64,000 bases of DNA from NCBI RefSeq assembly GCF_963924675.1, contig NC_089232.1:32934842-32998841 (forward strand), in the 5' to 3' direction. This DNA comes from Phocoena phocoena. Lineage: Eukaryota; Chordata; Mammalia; Artiodactyla; Phocoenidae. Below are positions 1 through 12,265 of the stretch, in pieces. Both the position numbers and the translations under genes were made by a program. Every line of letters begins with the position of its first letter. Within the stretch, counting starts at the first letter, position 1. Under the pieces are notes generated by a model that saw nothing but the letters and a program-made list of their open reading frames with translations, did no database searches and had not been told where the DNA came from.

Positions 1-66
1 GTTATATTGTAGCCCAGGAATATTTAGTCCAGACAAGGCTAAATGGTAAAGACAGGCTGATTTTTA

Positions 67-195
67 AAAAAAAATTTTTTTTTTTTTGGCCACGTCACGT
101 GGCTTGCGGGATCTTAGTTCCACCACCAGGGATCGAACCTGGGCCCCCTGCAGTGGAAGGGTAGGGTACTAACCACTGACCACCAGGGAAGCCCC
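67..195 (-). mobile_element. CHR-1-type SINE
   Basis: Read on the minus strand it starts GGGGCTTCCCTGGTGG and carries the tRNA-like B box (GGTTCGATCCC) and an A-tail. It is flanked by near-identical target duplications aagacaggctgattttta (49-66) and aagacaggttgattttta (196-213). Confidence 0.9.
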
Positions 196-499
196 AAGAC
201 AGGTTGATTTTTAATAGTAACTCATTCAACATTAAATGTGTGTATCATTTTCTTCATGACTGCTTATATATGCTCTGGGAGTTCCCAAATAGCAGTTTGA
301 GCTTCACGTCTTTCGACTGGTTTTAAATAACTTTTCAGATAGGCAAAAAGATTTGTCTTTCGGAAAACATCTCCCCCATTATTTTTAATAGTAATCAATA
401 TCAGGGAGAGAAGTTATTTACATCCTGAAACCAAAATGAACTTATGTCTGTTAAAATACGATCGGCATATATTGCTAGAGTTTACTTAAATACCATGAG

Positions 500-698
500 T
501 TGTGTGAGTCTCAGAATGCAGGCTGGAACCAGCAGTATCAGTGTCCCCTGGGAACCTGCCAGAAATGAAAATTCTCAGCTCCCCACTCCAGACATGCTGA
601 ATCATAAATTCTGCAGGGAGGAGAGAGGGAGCAGTGACCTGTATTCTAGCAAGCCTTCCCGGTAAATCTGATGCACACGCAAGTTTGAGAATCACTGC
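500..698 (+). mobile_element. MER5A-like hAT-Charlie MITE
   Basis: Contains the MER5A landmarks in order: CTGGAACCAGCAGTATCAG, AAATGAAAATTCTCAG, TGATGCACACGCAAGTTTGAGAATCACTG. The terminal inverted repeat survives at the right end and is decayed at the left. Confidence 0.7.
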
Positions 699-821
699 AT
701 TTGCGTATCCATAGTGGTGGCTTTATTTCCTAACCATCCTGTTTTATCACATGGATAGGCTTTACCAACCAGGCCAGCTGTACTATATTCTTTTTTTTTT
801 TTTTAAAGTACTATAGGTACT

Positions 822-1126
822 TTTACATTTTTTTTTTCTTTTTTTTTTTTAATTAATTATTTTTGCTGCGTTGGGTCTTCGTTTCTGTGCGCGGGCTTTC
901 TCTAGTTGTGGCAAGCGGGGGCCACTCTTCATCGCTGTGCGCGGGCCTCTCACTATCGCGGCCTCTCCCGTTGCGGAGCACAGGCTCCGGACGCGCAGGC
1001 TCAGCAGTTGTGGCTCACGGGTCCAGTCGCTCCGCGGCACGTGGGATCCTCCCAGACCAGGGCCCGAACCCGTGGCCCCCGCATTAGCAGGCAGATTCTC
1101 AACCACTGCGCCACCAGGGAAGCCCC
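822..1126 (-). mobile_element. CHR SINE, long form
   Basis: The full minus-strand tRNA-derived head (CAGTGGTTGAGAATCTGCCTGC) and body run to a T-rich tail. TGTACTATA occurs at 779-787 and again at 1127-1135, the likely target duplication; a second GTACTATAG inside the tail (808-816) makes the left boundary uncertain. The body is CpG-rich because the element is young. Confidence 0.88.
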
Positions 1127-1334
1127 TGTACTATAGTCTAAAAAGTTCACTCATTCTTCAAAGATTGATCACACCTTGCCTGATGCTGTCTCTGCCTCAA
1201 GATGTGATTGATCACACCTTGCCTGAAGCAACCTACAGAATAGTTCTAGCATATGGGTCATATTTTCAATCATTATTAAAATCCTTACTTACTTTTTTCT
1301 TTTTTAATTTCAAATTTTTTTGATATAAACGACA

Positions 1335-1592
1335 TATAACTTTGCATGTAACCTACACACATTCTTCCTTATATTTTAAATCATTTGAATTTACTTATAA
1401 TATGACATACAATGTAAATGCTATGTAAATAGTTGTAAATACAATGTAAGTGCTATGTAAACAGGTGCTAGTGGGGAGCAAAGTCAAGTTTTGCTTTTTG
1501 GAAATTTCTGGAATTAAAAAAATTTTTCTTTTTTTTTTATTGAATCCTTGGATGTGGAACCTGCAGATATGAAGGGCCATCTATATATGGTT
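1335..1592 (+). mobile_element. TcMar-Tigger-type DNA transposon fragment
   Basis: The stretch from TTTGCATGTAACCTACACAC through TACAATGTAAATGCTATG to GGATGTGGAACCTGCAGATA matches, from memory, a Tigger-family non-autonomous element ending in a 'GGAGGGCC' inverted repeat. Part of the middle is duplicated. The family name is uncertain. Confidence 0.45.
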
Positions 1593-1756
1593 GTATCACC
1601 CAGGGCTTCTGCTTGAACCCTGACTGATACAAATTGGCAGTGGTGCCAGATCAAACCCAAGGCCTGCTTTTGTATCACTCCTGAGCCAAGATGGTTTTTA
1701 TGTTTTTAGAGGGTTGTAAAATAAAACAAAGAATGTGTGACAGAGACTTTACATGT

Positions 1757-1817
1757 CCCACAAGGCTGAAAATATTTACTCTCTGGCCTATTACAGAAAG
1801 TTTGCTGACCCTTGTAG
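1757..1817 (+). mobile_element. MER1-like hAT fragment
   Basis: AAAATATTTACTCTCTGGCC and AGTTTGCTGACCCTTG are the conserved right end of MER1-type elements. Only the end remains. Confidence 0.5.
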
Positions 1818-1853
1818 GAAAAGTAGGAGTGTAAAATTCTATGGCTACTTTTT

Positions 1854-2068
1854 GTTTTTGTTTTTTGGGTTTTTTTGCGGTACGTGGGCCTCTCACTGTT
1901 CTGGCCTCTCCCATTGCGGAGCACAGGCTCCGGACGCGCAGGCTCAGTGGCCATGGCTCACGGGCCCAGCCGCTCCGCGGCATGTGGGATCTTCCCGGAC
2001 CGGGGCATGAACCCACGTCCCCTGCATCGGCAGGCGGACTCTCAACCACTGTGCCACCAGGGAAGCCC
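1854..2068 (-). mobile_element. CHR SINE, short (cetacean-type) form
   Basis: The minus-strand element carries the short-form diagnostic block (GGCCATGGCTCACGGGCCCA in + orientation) and ends GGGAAGCCC. Target duplications are tatggctacttttt (1840-1853) and tatggatacttttt (2069-2082). Confidence 0.9.
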
Positions 2069-2089
2069 TATGGATACTTTTTAAACAGT

Positions 2090-2530
2090 TTGACAGTCCC
2101 TTAAAAACATAAACATAAATTTATCATATGGCCCAGAAGTCCTGCTCCTACATATTTACTGAAGAGAAATGAAAATACATGTCTGTACAAAGACTTGTAC
2201 CTGAATGTTCATAACTTTTTAATTCATAATAACCAAAAATCAAACAACGCAAAGGCCCATTAACAGCTGGATAGATAGACAAACTGTTATACATCCATAA
2301 AATAAAAGGGAATTAACCACTGGTTCCCAACAACATGGATAGATGTTAAAAAAAAAATGCCAAGTGAAAGAAGGCAGAGAAGGAAGAGTACATATTGCAT
2401 GATTCCATTCCATTTATATCAAGTTCTATAACAAGTGATATCAATCTATAGTGACAAAAAATGTACTAGTTGCCTGGGAGCCCAGTCTGGGGGGTTGACT
2501 GAAAAGGGGCTTGAGTGAACTGCCCAAGGA
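2090..2530 (+). mobile_element. Old LINE-1 (L1M) 3' fragment
   Basis: Decayed ORF2-to-3'UTR landmarks in order: TATGGCCCAGAAGTCCTGCT, AATAACCAAAAATC, AAAGGCCCATTAACAGCTGG, AACAACATGGATAGATG and GTTGCCTGGGAG. Many frame breaks; no coding capacity. Confidence 0.7.
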
Positions 2531-2656
2531 ATTTTTTTTTTTTTTTTTGGCAGTTCTGTGCAGCATGTGGGATCTCAGTTCCTGACCAGGGATGGAATCT
2601 GCGCCCCCTGCAGTGGAAGTGCGGAGTTCTAACCACTGGACCACCAAGGAAGTCCC
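2531..2656 (-). mobile_element. CHR-1-type SINE
   Basis: Minus-strand short SINE with a T17 tail at 2532-2548, tRNA-like B box (GACCAGGGATGGAATCTG in + orientation) and terminal GGACCACCAAGGAAGTCCC. It sits between an L1M fragment and an MLT1 LTR. Confidence 0.85.
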
Positions 2657-3050
2657 TGGGTGGCTTAAACAACAGAAATTTGTCTCATAGTTTTGGAGGC
2701 CAGAAGTCCAAGGTCAAGGCAGGGTTAGTTCCTTCTGAGGGTTTTGAGGGAGAATCTGTCCCATGACCCCTCCTAACCTATGATGGTTTGCTGGAAGTCT
2801 TTGGTGCTCCTTGACTTTAGATACATCAGTCTGATTTCTGCCTTCTCCCTGTGTATGTTTCTGACTCTGTCCCAATTTCCCCCATTTTATAAGGACACCA
2901 GTCCTACTGGATTAGGACCCACCCTAATGATCTCATATTTGCTTGATCATCTGCAAAGATCCTATTATCAAATAAGGTCACATTCATAGGTACTGGGGGT
3001 TAGGATTGTAACATCTTTTTTGGGGGGGGATACAAGTCAACGTATAACAG
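2657..3050 (-). repeat. MLT1-type MaLR LTR (minus)
   Basis: The reverse complement shows MLT1 landmarks: TAACCCCCAGTACC, CCTAATCC with TGGTGTCCTTATAA, and TTTCTGTTGTTTAAGCCACC. It is an ancient solitary LTR remnant with no internal retroviral genes nearby. Confidence 0.65.
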
Positions 3051-3539
3051 TTATTCACAAATTAATATAGAGGTGTAGGACTTGGCCTCATGAACATGGT
3101 CATCTCAACAAATTCCTCTTTTTCTTAGGCCATAAGTCTGGAATCTTTGCCTGTCTTTCTTGTCTATCATGTTATCTTGATCTAGGCCAAGTTCTACAGG
3201 GTAAGCATAATTGAATTGATTTGGTTTGAGGCAAACATTTAAACAGAGAAAAGACAAACATATGTACTCAATATTCAGCTAAACTGTTCACTTACTGATT
3301 TACGTTAAGGCCTTAAAGTAAATATTACCTATGTAGAAAGGTTACTTTATCTAAAATAGTGTGGCTGTAGCCGCAGTTGCCTTTACAAAGTCTATTTTTG
3401 AGACTTCTGAAGCTGTCATAGCCATAGATGCTACCAATAAACCAAAGGTAAAAATTATTTTTATTAATATAATTTTCTTCCCTTTTCAGAGTGTAAAGTT
3501 TCTAAAGGCTGACTTTTTCCCCATCCATTTATTTATTTA

Positions 3540-3871
3540 TTTTTCTAAAATTTATTTATTTTTAAAATTTTTGGCTGCGTTGGGTCTTCATTGCTGCGCG
3601 CGGGCTTTCCCTAGTTGCGGCGAGCGGGGGCTACTCTTCGTTGGGGTGCCTGGGCTTCTCATAGCGGTGGCTTCTCTAGTTGTGGAGCACGGGCTCAAGG
3701 CGTGCGGGCTTCAGCAGTTGTGGCACGCGGGGTCTAGAGCGCAGGCTCAGTAGTTATGGCACACGGGCTTAGTTGCTCCATGGCATGTGGGATCTTCCCA
3801 GACCAGGGCTCGAACCCGTGTCCCCTACATTGGCAGGAGTATTCTTAACCACTGCGCCACCAGGGAAGCCC
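3540..3871 (-). mobile_element. CHR-2-type SINE, full length
   Basis: Minus-strand element of about 330 bp with the long CHR-2 body (repeated AGTAGTTGTGGC-like blocks) and a TTTGGCTGCGTTGGGTCTTC 3' end. Flanking tccatttattt copies at 3524 and 3874 are the target duplication. Confidence 0.9.
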
Positions 3872-3885
3872 TGTCCATTTATTTT

Positions 3886-5750
3886 TAAATGGAATACTTT
3901 ATTCTAAAATTTTCTAATTAAAGAGTTAAGACATTTTTAATGGACAAAACTGTATCTGTCTGGTTTTTTCTTTGTATTTCTTAATTTCAGCATAATATAA
4001 AATTTTCACAGAAAAGAATAATTCTATTGGAAAATAGAATAAAAAATTCACCCAAATGCCATGACCTAATATAGCTATATATTTTTTCCTGAAATTCCAT
4101 ACACATTACATTTAGATGTACCGATTGAACAGAGCATATTTTTTTTCCTTCAAAATATAGATGTGCTTCTTCCCGCTAATAACTTTGTTAGTATAACATT
4201 TCCACTGTATTTTTGTTCATTGAGAGGAAAACGATGTCAGATTTCTTTCTTTATACTAACCAGTTTACACATTTCCTAGCCTTTTCTTTATGTAATAGGT
4301 AAAAAGATGAACTTAATACCAGCTAGCTAATCAACGACTAGACAGGGTGATAGTAATGTTCCAGGCCCTGAAAAAGAAATTAGAGAGGGAGAAAAGAGGT
4401 CAGTGTCCTTAAGAACTGGAAATCTAGCCGACGAATTTACTAAAGAAGTGCAAGATATGAACGCAGATCAAATTCCTTGCTATGTTGATCTGCACATTAT
4501 ACTTCTAGGCCTGGGGAAGCTCCCCCAGGGCCATTGTGTGTCGGCTGCCAAGGGAAGAGATTCAGTGTGACTTGATTTCTTCAAGCTTTTTGCTCAGTGA
4601 GGCTAACAGGTGGTTGAGGGAATGATAATAATAAGGTAGTGAGATATCATTTATTATTTAATATGAAAGGAAAAATATGCCAGTGACATAAGACATAAAA
4701 ACAGAGATTCCTCTCCCATTTGGAATGAAAGAAACACACATCAAGAGCGGTCGCTAATGAAAATGAGAAATTTCTACTACCCACCCTGTAAAACAAAGAA
4801 AACAAGCAATAGAACGTCGTGACACCCTACGTTTCTTTTATATTAAGTACTTAATTTCTGAATGTGGGACATTGATTATATTGTTGAGATTAAGCCAGTT
4901 TTGGTAATTTGGATTTTCAAGCTCATTATCTCTTGTATCCAGATGCAAATATTTCATTCTAGGGACAGGGGTTTTACAGAAGATTTACCAAAAAGCAGGG
5001 TCCTCTCCACAGAGAGCTGTTTATTTTCCATTTAGCAGAAGTCATGGCATAGAGCAAGTCCAAAATAGTGCAAATTACTACAAATGTCTCTGCTCAAACA
5101 TTTTCAGTCTCTTTTGCATCAGGATAATTGTTTCCACGTTTTAGTTTATTTTGTTAGCATAAACAGGTTTTTGAGTTTGTCTGGATAATTTTTTCACCTT
5201 CCAAGTTCCTTTTGCCTGTAGCGTCCCAGCCTTTCTTAAGGAAAGGACTCAGCACTTCTTCAAATAGTCGTTGTGATTTATAATCCTATAAGTTAATTGG
5301 CTTGATAAGGGCTTCTGGGGCTTGAGTTCCAGGCATGGACACTCCAAATTCCCATTATATTGAGGACCCTTGTATTGACCAGCAGTCTTCACTTGGTTAT
5401 TCCCCAAGCCCAAGTTATGGGATGTGTGAGCTTTGCCTCTCCAGAAGTTTTCCTCTAAAATTCATCCTCCTTGTGGAAACTGTTGGATAACCCAACCTTC
5501 CCGTCTAAATTAGCCCAGTTACTGAACCACGATTATAATTAGCAGCATACCCATTTTTTCCATTCACTTTGGGGGCCAAAAGTACTTTCTCATCATGAGT
5601 TAATTCACCAGGCCAGGTCTTGGGATTGTTGTCCTATCACTGTTGCTAAAAGTAGTCATACGAAGTCGACAGAAGAGAGTTTCAGTACACAGTTCCAGCC
5701 TTGCTTGAAACTTGGGTTCCAAGTACTATTTGAACTATTTATTAGCTGTT
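3886..5750. other. Intergenic stretch, nothing recognised
   Basis: AT-rich non-coding sequence with no long open frame and no repeat that I can name with confidence. Some parts may be very old LINE sequence. Confidence 0.5.
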
Positions 5751-5779
5751 ATTAGTGCCATGTAACAAAGAATTTGGCT

Positions 5780-6490
5780 GGCTTTTGTCTCTGGCTACTG
5801 GGAGAGAGCCTCTAAATTATTGGAATTTCCCAAGTGGTAGGAGAGTCTTTGTTGTTCTTGGTGAACCCCTCAGACCCCACCTGAGTTTATGCTAATGAGG
5901 TGACTCATGGTGGGCACCTGGATAGTTTCAGGATGGAGGTTGGCTAGGCTGGAAAGGTCAACCATGTGATTAGAGGTTTGGGGCTTTGAGCCAGGCCCTA
6001 TCAATGCCATATGGGAGGAGAACTGGAGATTGAATTCAGTCATGTGGCCAGTGACTCAATCATTCGTGTCAATGTAATGAAGCCCCAATAAAAAACCTTG
6101 GACACCTGGAACTCAGGTGAGCTTCCTTGTTGGTTATACTCATTGATGTGCTGGGAGGGTGACCTGTTCTGAGGACACGGAGGGTTTGTGTTTGAGAGCC
6201 TCTCAGATCTCGCCCTATGTGTCTCTTCATTTGGCTGGTCCTGATTTGGATCCTTTATAATAAAACTGAAATCATAACACTTTCCTGACTTCTGTCAGTT
6301 TATTTCAGTGAATTATTGAGCCTGAGAGGGTAGTGGAAACCTCCAAATTTGTGGCCAGTTTGTCAGAAATGCAGTGGCCAGAGAACCCAGGAGATTGGGC
6401 TGGTGTCTGAGGTGAGGGGAGTCTGCTTACTGTGTCCTTAGCTAAAATTTGATCTAACTCTGCATAGTTAGTATCAAAACTGCATCGCAA
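5780..6490 (+). repeat. Ancient LTR (ERVL-like), family uncertain
   Basis: Landmarks of a placental-age LTR are in order: CTGGCTACTGGGAGAGAGCC, GATGGAGGTTGGCTAGGCTGG, AATGAAGCCCCAATAAAA, CTTTATAATAAAACTG and CCAGGAGATTGGGCTGGTGTC. Two AATAAA-type signals lie where the LTR poly(A) site is expected. No internal viral coding region is present, so it is a solitary LTR. Confidence 0.55.
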
Positions 6491-6499
6491 TGGGGAACT

Positions 6500-7872
6500 T
6501 ACTTTAATTTTTTTAACAGAAGTTGAAGAATTTCTTACGCATACGTAAAAACACGTGAGAACGCATAACCTGGTCAATTGTCCAATTGATTTTCTTCTTG
6601 AGATTTTTTTTTTTTACGGTAGACATTCAAGTCCAAATAAAACAGGCTTTTTGTTGTTCTTGTTGTTTTAGTATATTGAAATGCAGCATGATATTTTATT
6701 AATGGGGTTATTTAATACAGCCATTGTTCAGTAGTTTGGGGTTAATAACCAGCTAGGTTACTTTTAGTTCTTAAGTAGAAATGAAATGATTAGGTCTTTT
6801 AAACAACCGCTTGCAAGACTTGGACACTAAAGCTCAAAGAGGTGGGAATTCTACAGAACCACCAAGAAAAACCGGATATGTTGCTGAAGTTCTCCTAGTG
6901 ACAGAGATTCAAGGGTGGTCCCAAAGTAGACACATCAACTTGTTCTGGGAACTTCAGAGGAGGAGAGAGGAGGGCAAATCATCTCCATGTCTCTCACCAC
7001 ATGGAGTCTTAGAAGACTTTGCATATAGTAGGTGCTCAATAAATGAGATGCCATGAATAAGGCCCTTAAAGGTTATGTGAGGGCTGGATGCAAGTCCATG
7101 TGTAAGATTCTGGTTGCCTGCTGGTAGGTACTTTATGTAGTTTAATAAGCTTCAAGGACTGACAGCTCAGAGACAGGGAACTAGAAGCAGTGTGAGGAGT
7201 CGTGGCTTCTAAATTATGCTTCTGAAACAGGTGTTTATATTTTCTGTTTCCAATTAGTGCTGTAAGTACTGACACTTCCAACATGGCCCCCATCTGGATG
7301 GGTGGAGAATATGGGGCAAAATCAAGCAGTCTATTCTACAGAAAATGTCTCCTCCTGCCCCTTGAAGAACGGTGAGGAATCCTGAGTAGCGAGTGTGATG
7401 CTGGGGCTAAGATAGAGCAACTATCAAATGTGAACGTTGACAAAAGTTTTCCAATCCAAATACTTGCTAGATGGCAAACACATCGTTTAAGTTCAGAAGG
7501 AACTTACATCATTCCCTTATTTTTTTTCTCCTTAAAAATGACATTTCAATTTAATTATGTAATTATTAATTTAAAAAAAGAACTTATATTGGAAACTATC
7601 TGAAACTGTATTTTTCTGTTGCTTATATTAAAAAGTATAGTATGATGAATCTCCATGTACTCATCATGCAGTTGGGTGAATTTCAGTTGTGAGAACTGAA
7701 CCAATGTTGCCCTACGTAGCAAAGACTAATGAAAAAAATGTTCACTGAAATGGTAAAGATATCCTTCGTGAAGAAATAAGACACTTTGGCATTTCTTCAA
7801 GTGTGTCTCTGCTGTCCAGATGAGTTTATGCTGCTCCAGAGCCTGCAGAAGGCAGTTGTGGAGCTCCATTAA
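6500..7872. other. Intergenic stretch, little recognised
   Basis: Unremarkable AT-rich DNA. A short MIR/L2-like tail (GTAGGTGCTCAATAAATGAG, about 7028-7047) is the only repeat signal. No supported gene. Confidence 0.45.
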
Positions 7873-7887
7873 AAATGTCCCTGGCTT

Positions 7888-8105
7888 GGGCTTCCCTGGT
7901 GGCACAGTGGTTGAGAGTCCGCCTGCCGATTCAGGGGACACGGGTTCGCGCCCCGGTCAGGGAAGATCCCACATGCCGCGGAGCGGCTGGGCCCATGAGC
8001 CATGGCCGCTGAGCCTGCGCGTCCGGAGCCTGTGCTCCGAAACAGGAGAGGCCACAACAGTGAGAGGCCCGCGTACCACAAAAATAAATAAATAAATAAA
8101 TAAAT
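7888..8105 (+). mobile_element. CHR SINE, short (cetacean-type) form
   Basis: + strand GGGCTTCCCTGGTGGC head, B box GGTTCGCGCCCC, short-form body and an (AAAT)n tail. Exact 15-bp target duplications aaatgtccctggctt lie at 7873-7887 and 8106-8120, so the insertion is young. Confidence 0.95.
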
Positions 8106-8455
8106 AAATGTCCCTGGCTTCTCAGTGGTCCTGGGAATCAAGGCCACCGACTGCAGTGGAAGCTTTTCCAGATACTCTTCCTTTGAGGGGGTGAGAGAGA
8201 GGAACCAGGGAATAAGTTGGGAAATAGAGCATTAGAATTCCTGAATCCTCAGAGAACCTGCTGGGGCAAAATCCCCAAACAAAAGAGATGATTAAACACT
8301 GATGATGGGATATGACGAAACTCCCCATCATGGTACGTTTAAGGGAGCTATTAACACTTAGTGAGGAGCAGCTGGAAACACTTGCATTTCACCCTCACAG
8401 CTGGCTCTCTCGCTGGCCACATGAGGTTGTCATAATGGCCTTGTAAAACACACCC

Positions 8456-9390
8456 AATTGACAAAATATTGGGAGAAAATATTTGCAAACGAATCAACAG
8501 ACAAAGGATTAATCTCCAAAATATATAAATAGGTCATGAAGCTCATTATTAAAAAAACAAACAACGCAATCAAAAAATGGGCAGAAGACCTAAATAGACA
8601 TTTCTCCAAAGAACACATACAGATGGCCAAGAAGCACATGAAAAGCTGCTCAACATCACTAATTATTAGAGAAATGCAAATCAAAACTACAATGAGGTAT
8701 CACCTCACACCAGTTAGAGTGGGCATCATCAGAAAATCTACAAACAACAAATGCTGGAGAGGGTGTGGAGAAAAGGGAACCCTCTTGCACTGTTGGTGGG
8801 GATGTAAATCGATAGAGACACTATGGAGAACAGTATGGAGGTTCCTTAAAAAACTAAAAATAGAATTCCCATATGACCCAGCAATCCCACTACTGGGCAT
8901 ATACCCAGTGAAAACCATAATTCAAAAAGACATATGCACCCCATTGTTCACTGCAGCACTATTTACAATAGCCACGTCATGGAAGCAACCTAAATGCCCA
9001 TCGACAGACGAATGGTTAAAGAAGATGTGGTACATATATACAATGGAATATTTTTCAGCCATAAGAAGAAACGAAATTGGGTCATTTGTAGAGATGTGGA
9101 TGGATCTAGAGACTGTCATATAAAGTGAAGTAAGTCAGAAAGAGAAAAACAAATATCACATATATGTGGAACCTAGAAAAGTGGTACAGGTGAACTGGTT
9201 TGCAAGGCAGAAATAGAGACACATGTAGAGAACAAACGTATGGACACCAAGGGGGGAAAGCATGGGTGGTGGTGGTGGTGGGATGAATTGGGAGATTGGG
9301 AATGACGTGTATACACTAATATGTATAAAATGGATAACTAATAAGACCCTGCTGAATAAAAAAATAAATATAATAAAATTCAAAAAAAAA
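8456..9390 (+). mobile_element. LINE-1 3' end (5'-truncated)
   Basis: A continuous L1 copy from late ORF2 through the 3' UTR to an A-rich tail (A9 at 9382-9390). It carries the usual AAAATGGGCAGAAGACC and CCCATATGACCCAGCAATCC-like landmarks. It is 5'-truncated, as most L1 insertions are. MLT1-like sequence resumes just after it (9400-9555), so it probably landed in an old LTR. Confidence 0.93.
8536..9123 (+). pseudogene. LINE-1 ORF2 protein, C-terminal relic
   Basis: An open frame of 195 codons matches the C-terminal part of the L1 ORF2 endonuclease/reverse transcriptase. The Cys-rich motif is intact: [18 protein letters not shown] fits CX3CX7HX4C. The downstream landmarks [25 protein letters not shown] and [13 protein letters not shown] are present. 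The endonuclease and reverse transcriptase domains are missing, so it cannot encode a working retrotransposase. A TAA at 9121 truncates the last residues relative to the usual C-terminus. Confidence 0.9.
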
Positions 9391-9399
9391 GAAGTTGGA

Positions 9400-9555
9400 A
9401 GTTTGCAACAAGGAGAGAACCCTCACCTCACCATATTGGCACCTTGATCTTGGACTTCCATCCTCTATAATTGTAAGAAATAGGTGTCTGTTGTTTATAA
9501 GTCACCCAGTCTGTAGTATTTTGTTATAGCAGCATGAAGGGGCTAAGACAGTATT
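9400..9555 (+). repeat. MLT1-type LTR 3' remnant
   Basis: GGCACCTTGATCTTGGACTT, TTTATAAGTCACCCAGTCTG and ATTTTGTTATAGCAGCATG are the characteristic 3' half of MLT1 LTRs. Confidence 0.65.
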
Positions 9556-9559
9556 GGAA

Positions 9560-11127
9560 CAAGTATCATTTTTCTGTGTTTTTAGAATGACTCATGAGCT
9601 GACAACCTATTTAAATATTCCCATCCCACCAGAATGTTTCAAATCAGTCAGGTACTCCTTGACATGGGGTGGTGGGCAGGGGTGAAGGAAGGAAAGAAGA
9701 AAGACAAGGCAAAAAAGAGGAAGTGGCTTATTTATTGAAGTTATTTAGGCAAACAGTAGAGATGGTGATGGCATCAATTCCTCATCCTCTAAAAACTCCT
9801 ACCCTTGGTTTCAAGATAGAAAATCTCACCATCTGAGCATTCTCTGGCAGCAATCCTCAAGCATACATCTGGAAGTTTTAAATGTTGAAATCAGTAATTA
9901 TAGGAGAAAAAAGTTCGGTGAAGGAAAAGAAGAGGAAAGTAAAGTGGAAGAAAGGGGAGGAAAAGAAGAGGGGGAGGTATTCCCAGCTGTCAATTTGAAT
10001 GTAAGCTCCATAACAAGGAAGGACTTTTTGTCACTGCTCTACTTATAAGACATAGAATAGAGTCTGGTATTTAATAGGGACTCAGTAAATATTTGTTGAA
10101 CAAATCATGGGATTGTGGTGCTACTGTGGTGTTGATGGTTAGGTGTACAGCAGTTCAGGCAATGTGCCCCTCAGATCTCCCTTTAAGAAAGAATTTACCG
10201 TTCTGTAGTAGAAGTGCAGTTGACTGAGAGCCGCCACCTGGCAGCATCTTTAGGCTCTACTTCTGTTTTTAAGCTGAAGCCATGCTCTTGCTAATGACTG
10301 AATATAGAGGTGGGTGCCAGTTCCTGGCCATTTCTGCCCAATGTGGTCTCCTTTAAGGGGCAGTCTTTGCTCTGGAACTCACTGTTGGGGTGGTGAGACC
10401 CTGTCAGATGTCCATCATGGTCTGAGGCTTTCTGCTCAATCCTGCTTCCTATGTCTTTATCTTTCAGAGACATCTCTGCTTCCCGCACACCTCAAACCTC
10501 TTGTACTACTAACTCCATTTCAGTGTTCGCTTCCTGATGACCTAAATGACACAAGGTCTGACAATTTGCCTTGAAGCCTCATTATCACTTTGGTGCTGGA
10601 TGAACTGTCAGGTTCTGAGTTATTCTGGGTATTTCAGTCTTCCCAGACAGATCTCAACAGTCTTCCTGGTAAGGTTATGCACCCAACTCTCAAGGATTGT
10701 GCTACTGAAAATACGATCTCTGGACTGGCGCCCATCTCCGAACTATTTCTTATTACCTGTCCACAATGAGATGAATGCAGAAATTGAGAATAATCATTTG
10801 AAAACTTTTATGACAATTTGGCATCACTCCAACAACTAAGGTCTGTGAACTGGTTTTCTTGAGTAGGGTATAAGATTAGTTTGGATGTTGTTGAACTCAC
10901 ACTGTGCGTTCCAAGTTGTGTGGATTGTGTAGTAGTCATATGTAGTAGGACCACATCACAACTTGTGATATTTTGAGGTGACTCTAACTATGTATAAAAT
11001 CTGGAATCTATTTCTTTCATCAATAGATAATTTAATCTTAAAAATAACTTTAAAGGATAAGTTTTTGGAACTGGCAATTGACGAAGGATTGAAGATGAAT
11101 TTTGAAAATGTCATCATTTATTTTACT
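9560..11127. other. Intergenic stretch with purine tract and L2 end
   Basis: Mostly unrecognised. A GA-rich, polypurine-biased tract lies at about 9900-9975. A LINE-2 3' end is annotated separately at 9995-10108. The open frame of 97 codons at 10546-10839 matches nothing I know. Confidence 0.45.
9995..10108 (+). mobile_element. LINE-2 3' end
   Basis: GTAAGCTCCATAACAAGGAA followed by GACTCAGTAAATATTTGTTG is the standard L2 3' terminus. Confidence 0.65.
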
Positions 11128-11326
11128 TTTTAAAAATATTTACTTATTTATTTAGCTGCGTCAGGTCTTTGTTGTGGCACCCTGGGATCTTTAGTTGGCT
11201 CCTTGGTTGCAGCATATGAACTCTTAGTTGTGGCATGTGGGATCTAGTTCCCTGACCAGGGATCGAACACTGGCCCCCTGCACTGGGAGCATGGAGTCTT
11301 AGTCACTGGACCACCAGGGAAGTCCC
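11128..11326 (-). mobile_element. CHR-related tRNA SINE
   Basis: Minus-strand SINE ending GGACCACCAGGGAAGTCCC, with GACCAGGGATCGAACACTGG as its B-box region and decayed GTTGTGGCATGTGGGATC repeats. tttatttta-type duplications flank it. It is more diverged than the short CHR copies. Confidence 0.85.
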
Positions 11327-12265
11327 TGTTTTATTTTAGATAAAAGTTAAAAATGAATATTCTTAGCTCGCAGAAATTGCTTTGAAAACTCTTCTACCAT
11401 TCCCATCAACTTATCTCTGTTTTTCTACTGAGTGTAAAAACAAAACAGAGAAACAGTTTAGATACTCACCACCCTCAACCAGAAGACTTATCTTTAATCC
11501 CAGTAGACTAGAAGAAGAAACCAGAAGAAAGCTCATTTGCCACTTAAAATACTTTAGATATTGACACACACAGTGTTTGTTCAAAGTGCTTTTGTAGGCA
11601 TTTAATATATGGAATCGCTATTTCATGCATAACTTTTCGTTAAATTACGATTGTGGAATAAAGTCAGGAATGTAAAAACGATGCTCCTAATCGTTCAAGT
11701 AGCAATATGCAATCTTTGTCTTTTTTTCCTCTTATGTTTGTTCTGATTTCATTTATTGCAGTGCAGTTTTATGTTTTTTGAAATAATTAGAAATCTAGGC
11801 TTCTCTTTTGCCTTTTTATCCATATTTCAAGCAATTCATTTTGATTGTATTTTACAAAATAATCTCGTAGCGATGGGTTGGAAAAACAAAGAACCCGAAC
11901 TTTCACCACGGATAACTTGGAAAGCTGCTTTGGAGGCTAATTTTGAGGCGGACAATGGGAGAGTAGTAAGAACCTGGGCCCTGCAACGAGTTTCAGCGAA
12001 CGTAAAAACCAGCACAAAGCTTTAGTAACTAACTTTTTTTTTTCTGGATAAATATGCTCAATTTCTAATCCGGTGGGCGTTGGCTAAACGCAAATCTTGA
12101 AAAAGGTGCCAGCGCCCCGCCCCAACCCCCTCCTACACCTTCGGCCTGCGGCGCGGTTGGAGCATGGCCTTTGGAGTCGGAAGAGAAAGGAGCGAAGGGG
12201 CGGGGCGAGCAGCGTGAGGTCACCGGAGAGCGCCGCTCGCGCCGCGGGCAGAGCCGGCGCGCCGC

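Noticed and set aside
871..1323. Open frame of 150 codons on the + strand
   Set aside because: Its first half is read antisense through a CHR SINE; identical peptides recur wherever that SINE family occurs (for example 1841-2104 and 15801-16160).
5780..6490. Possible intact endogenous retrovirus around the LTRs
   Set aside because: LTRs here and elsewhere are solitary. No gag, pol or env-like coding region was found between matching LTRs.
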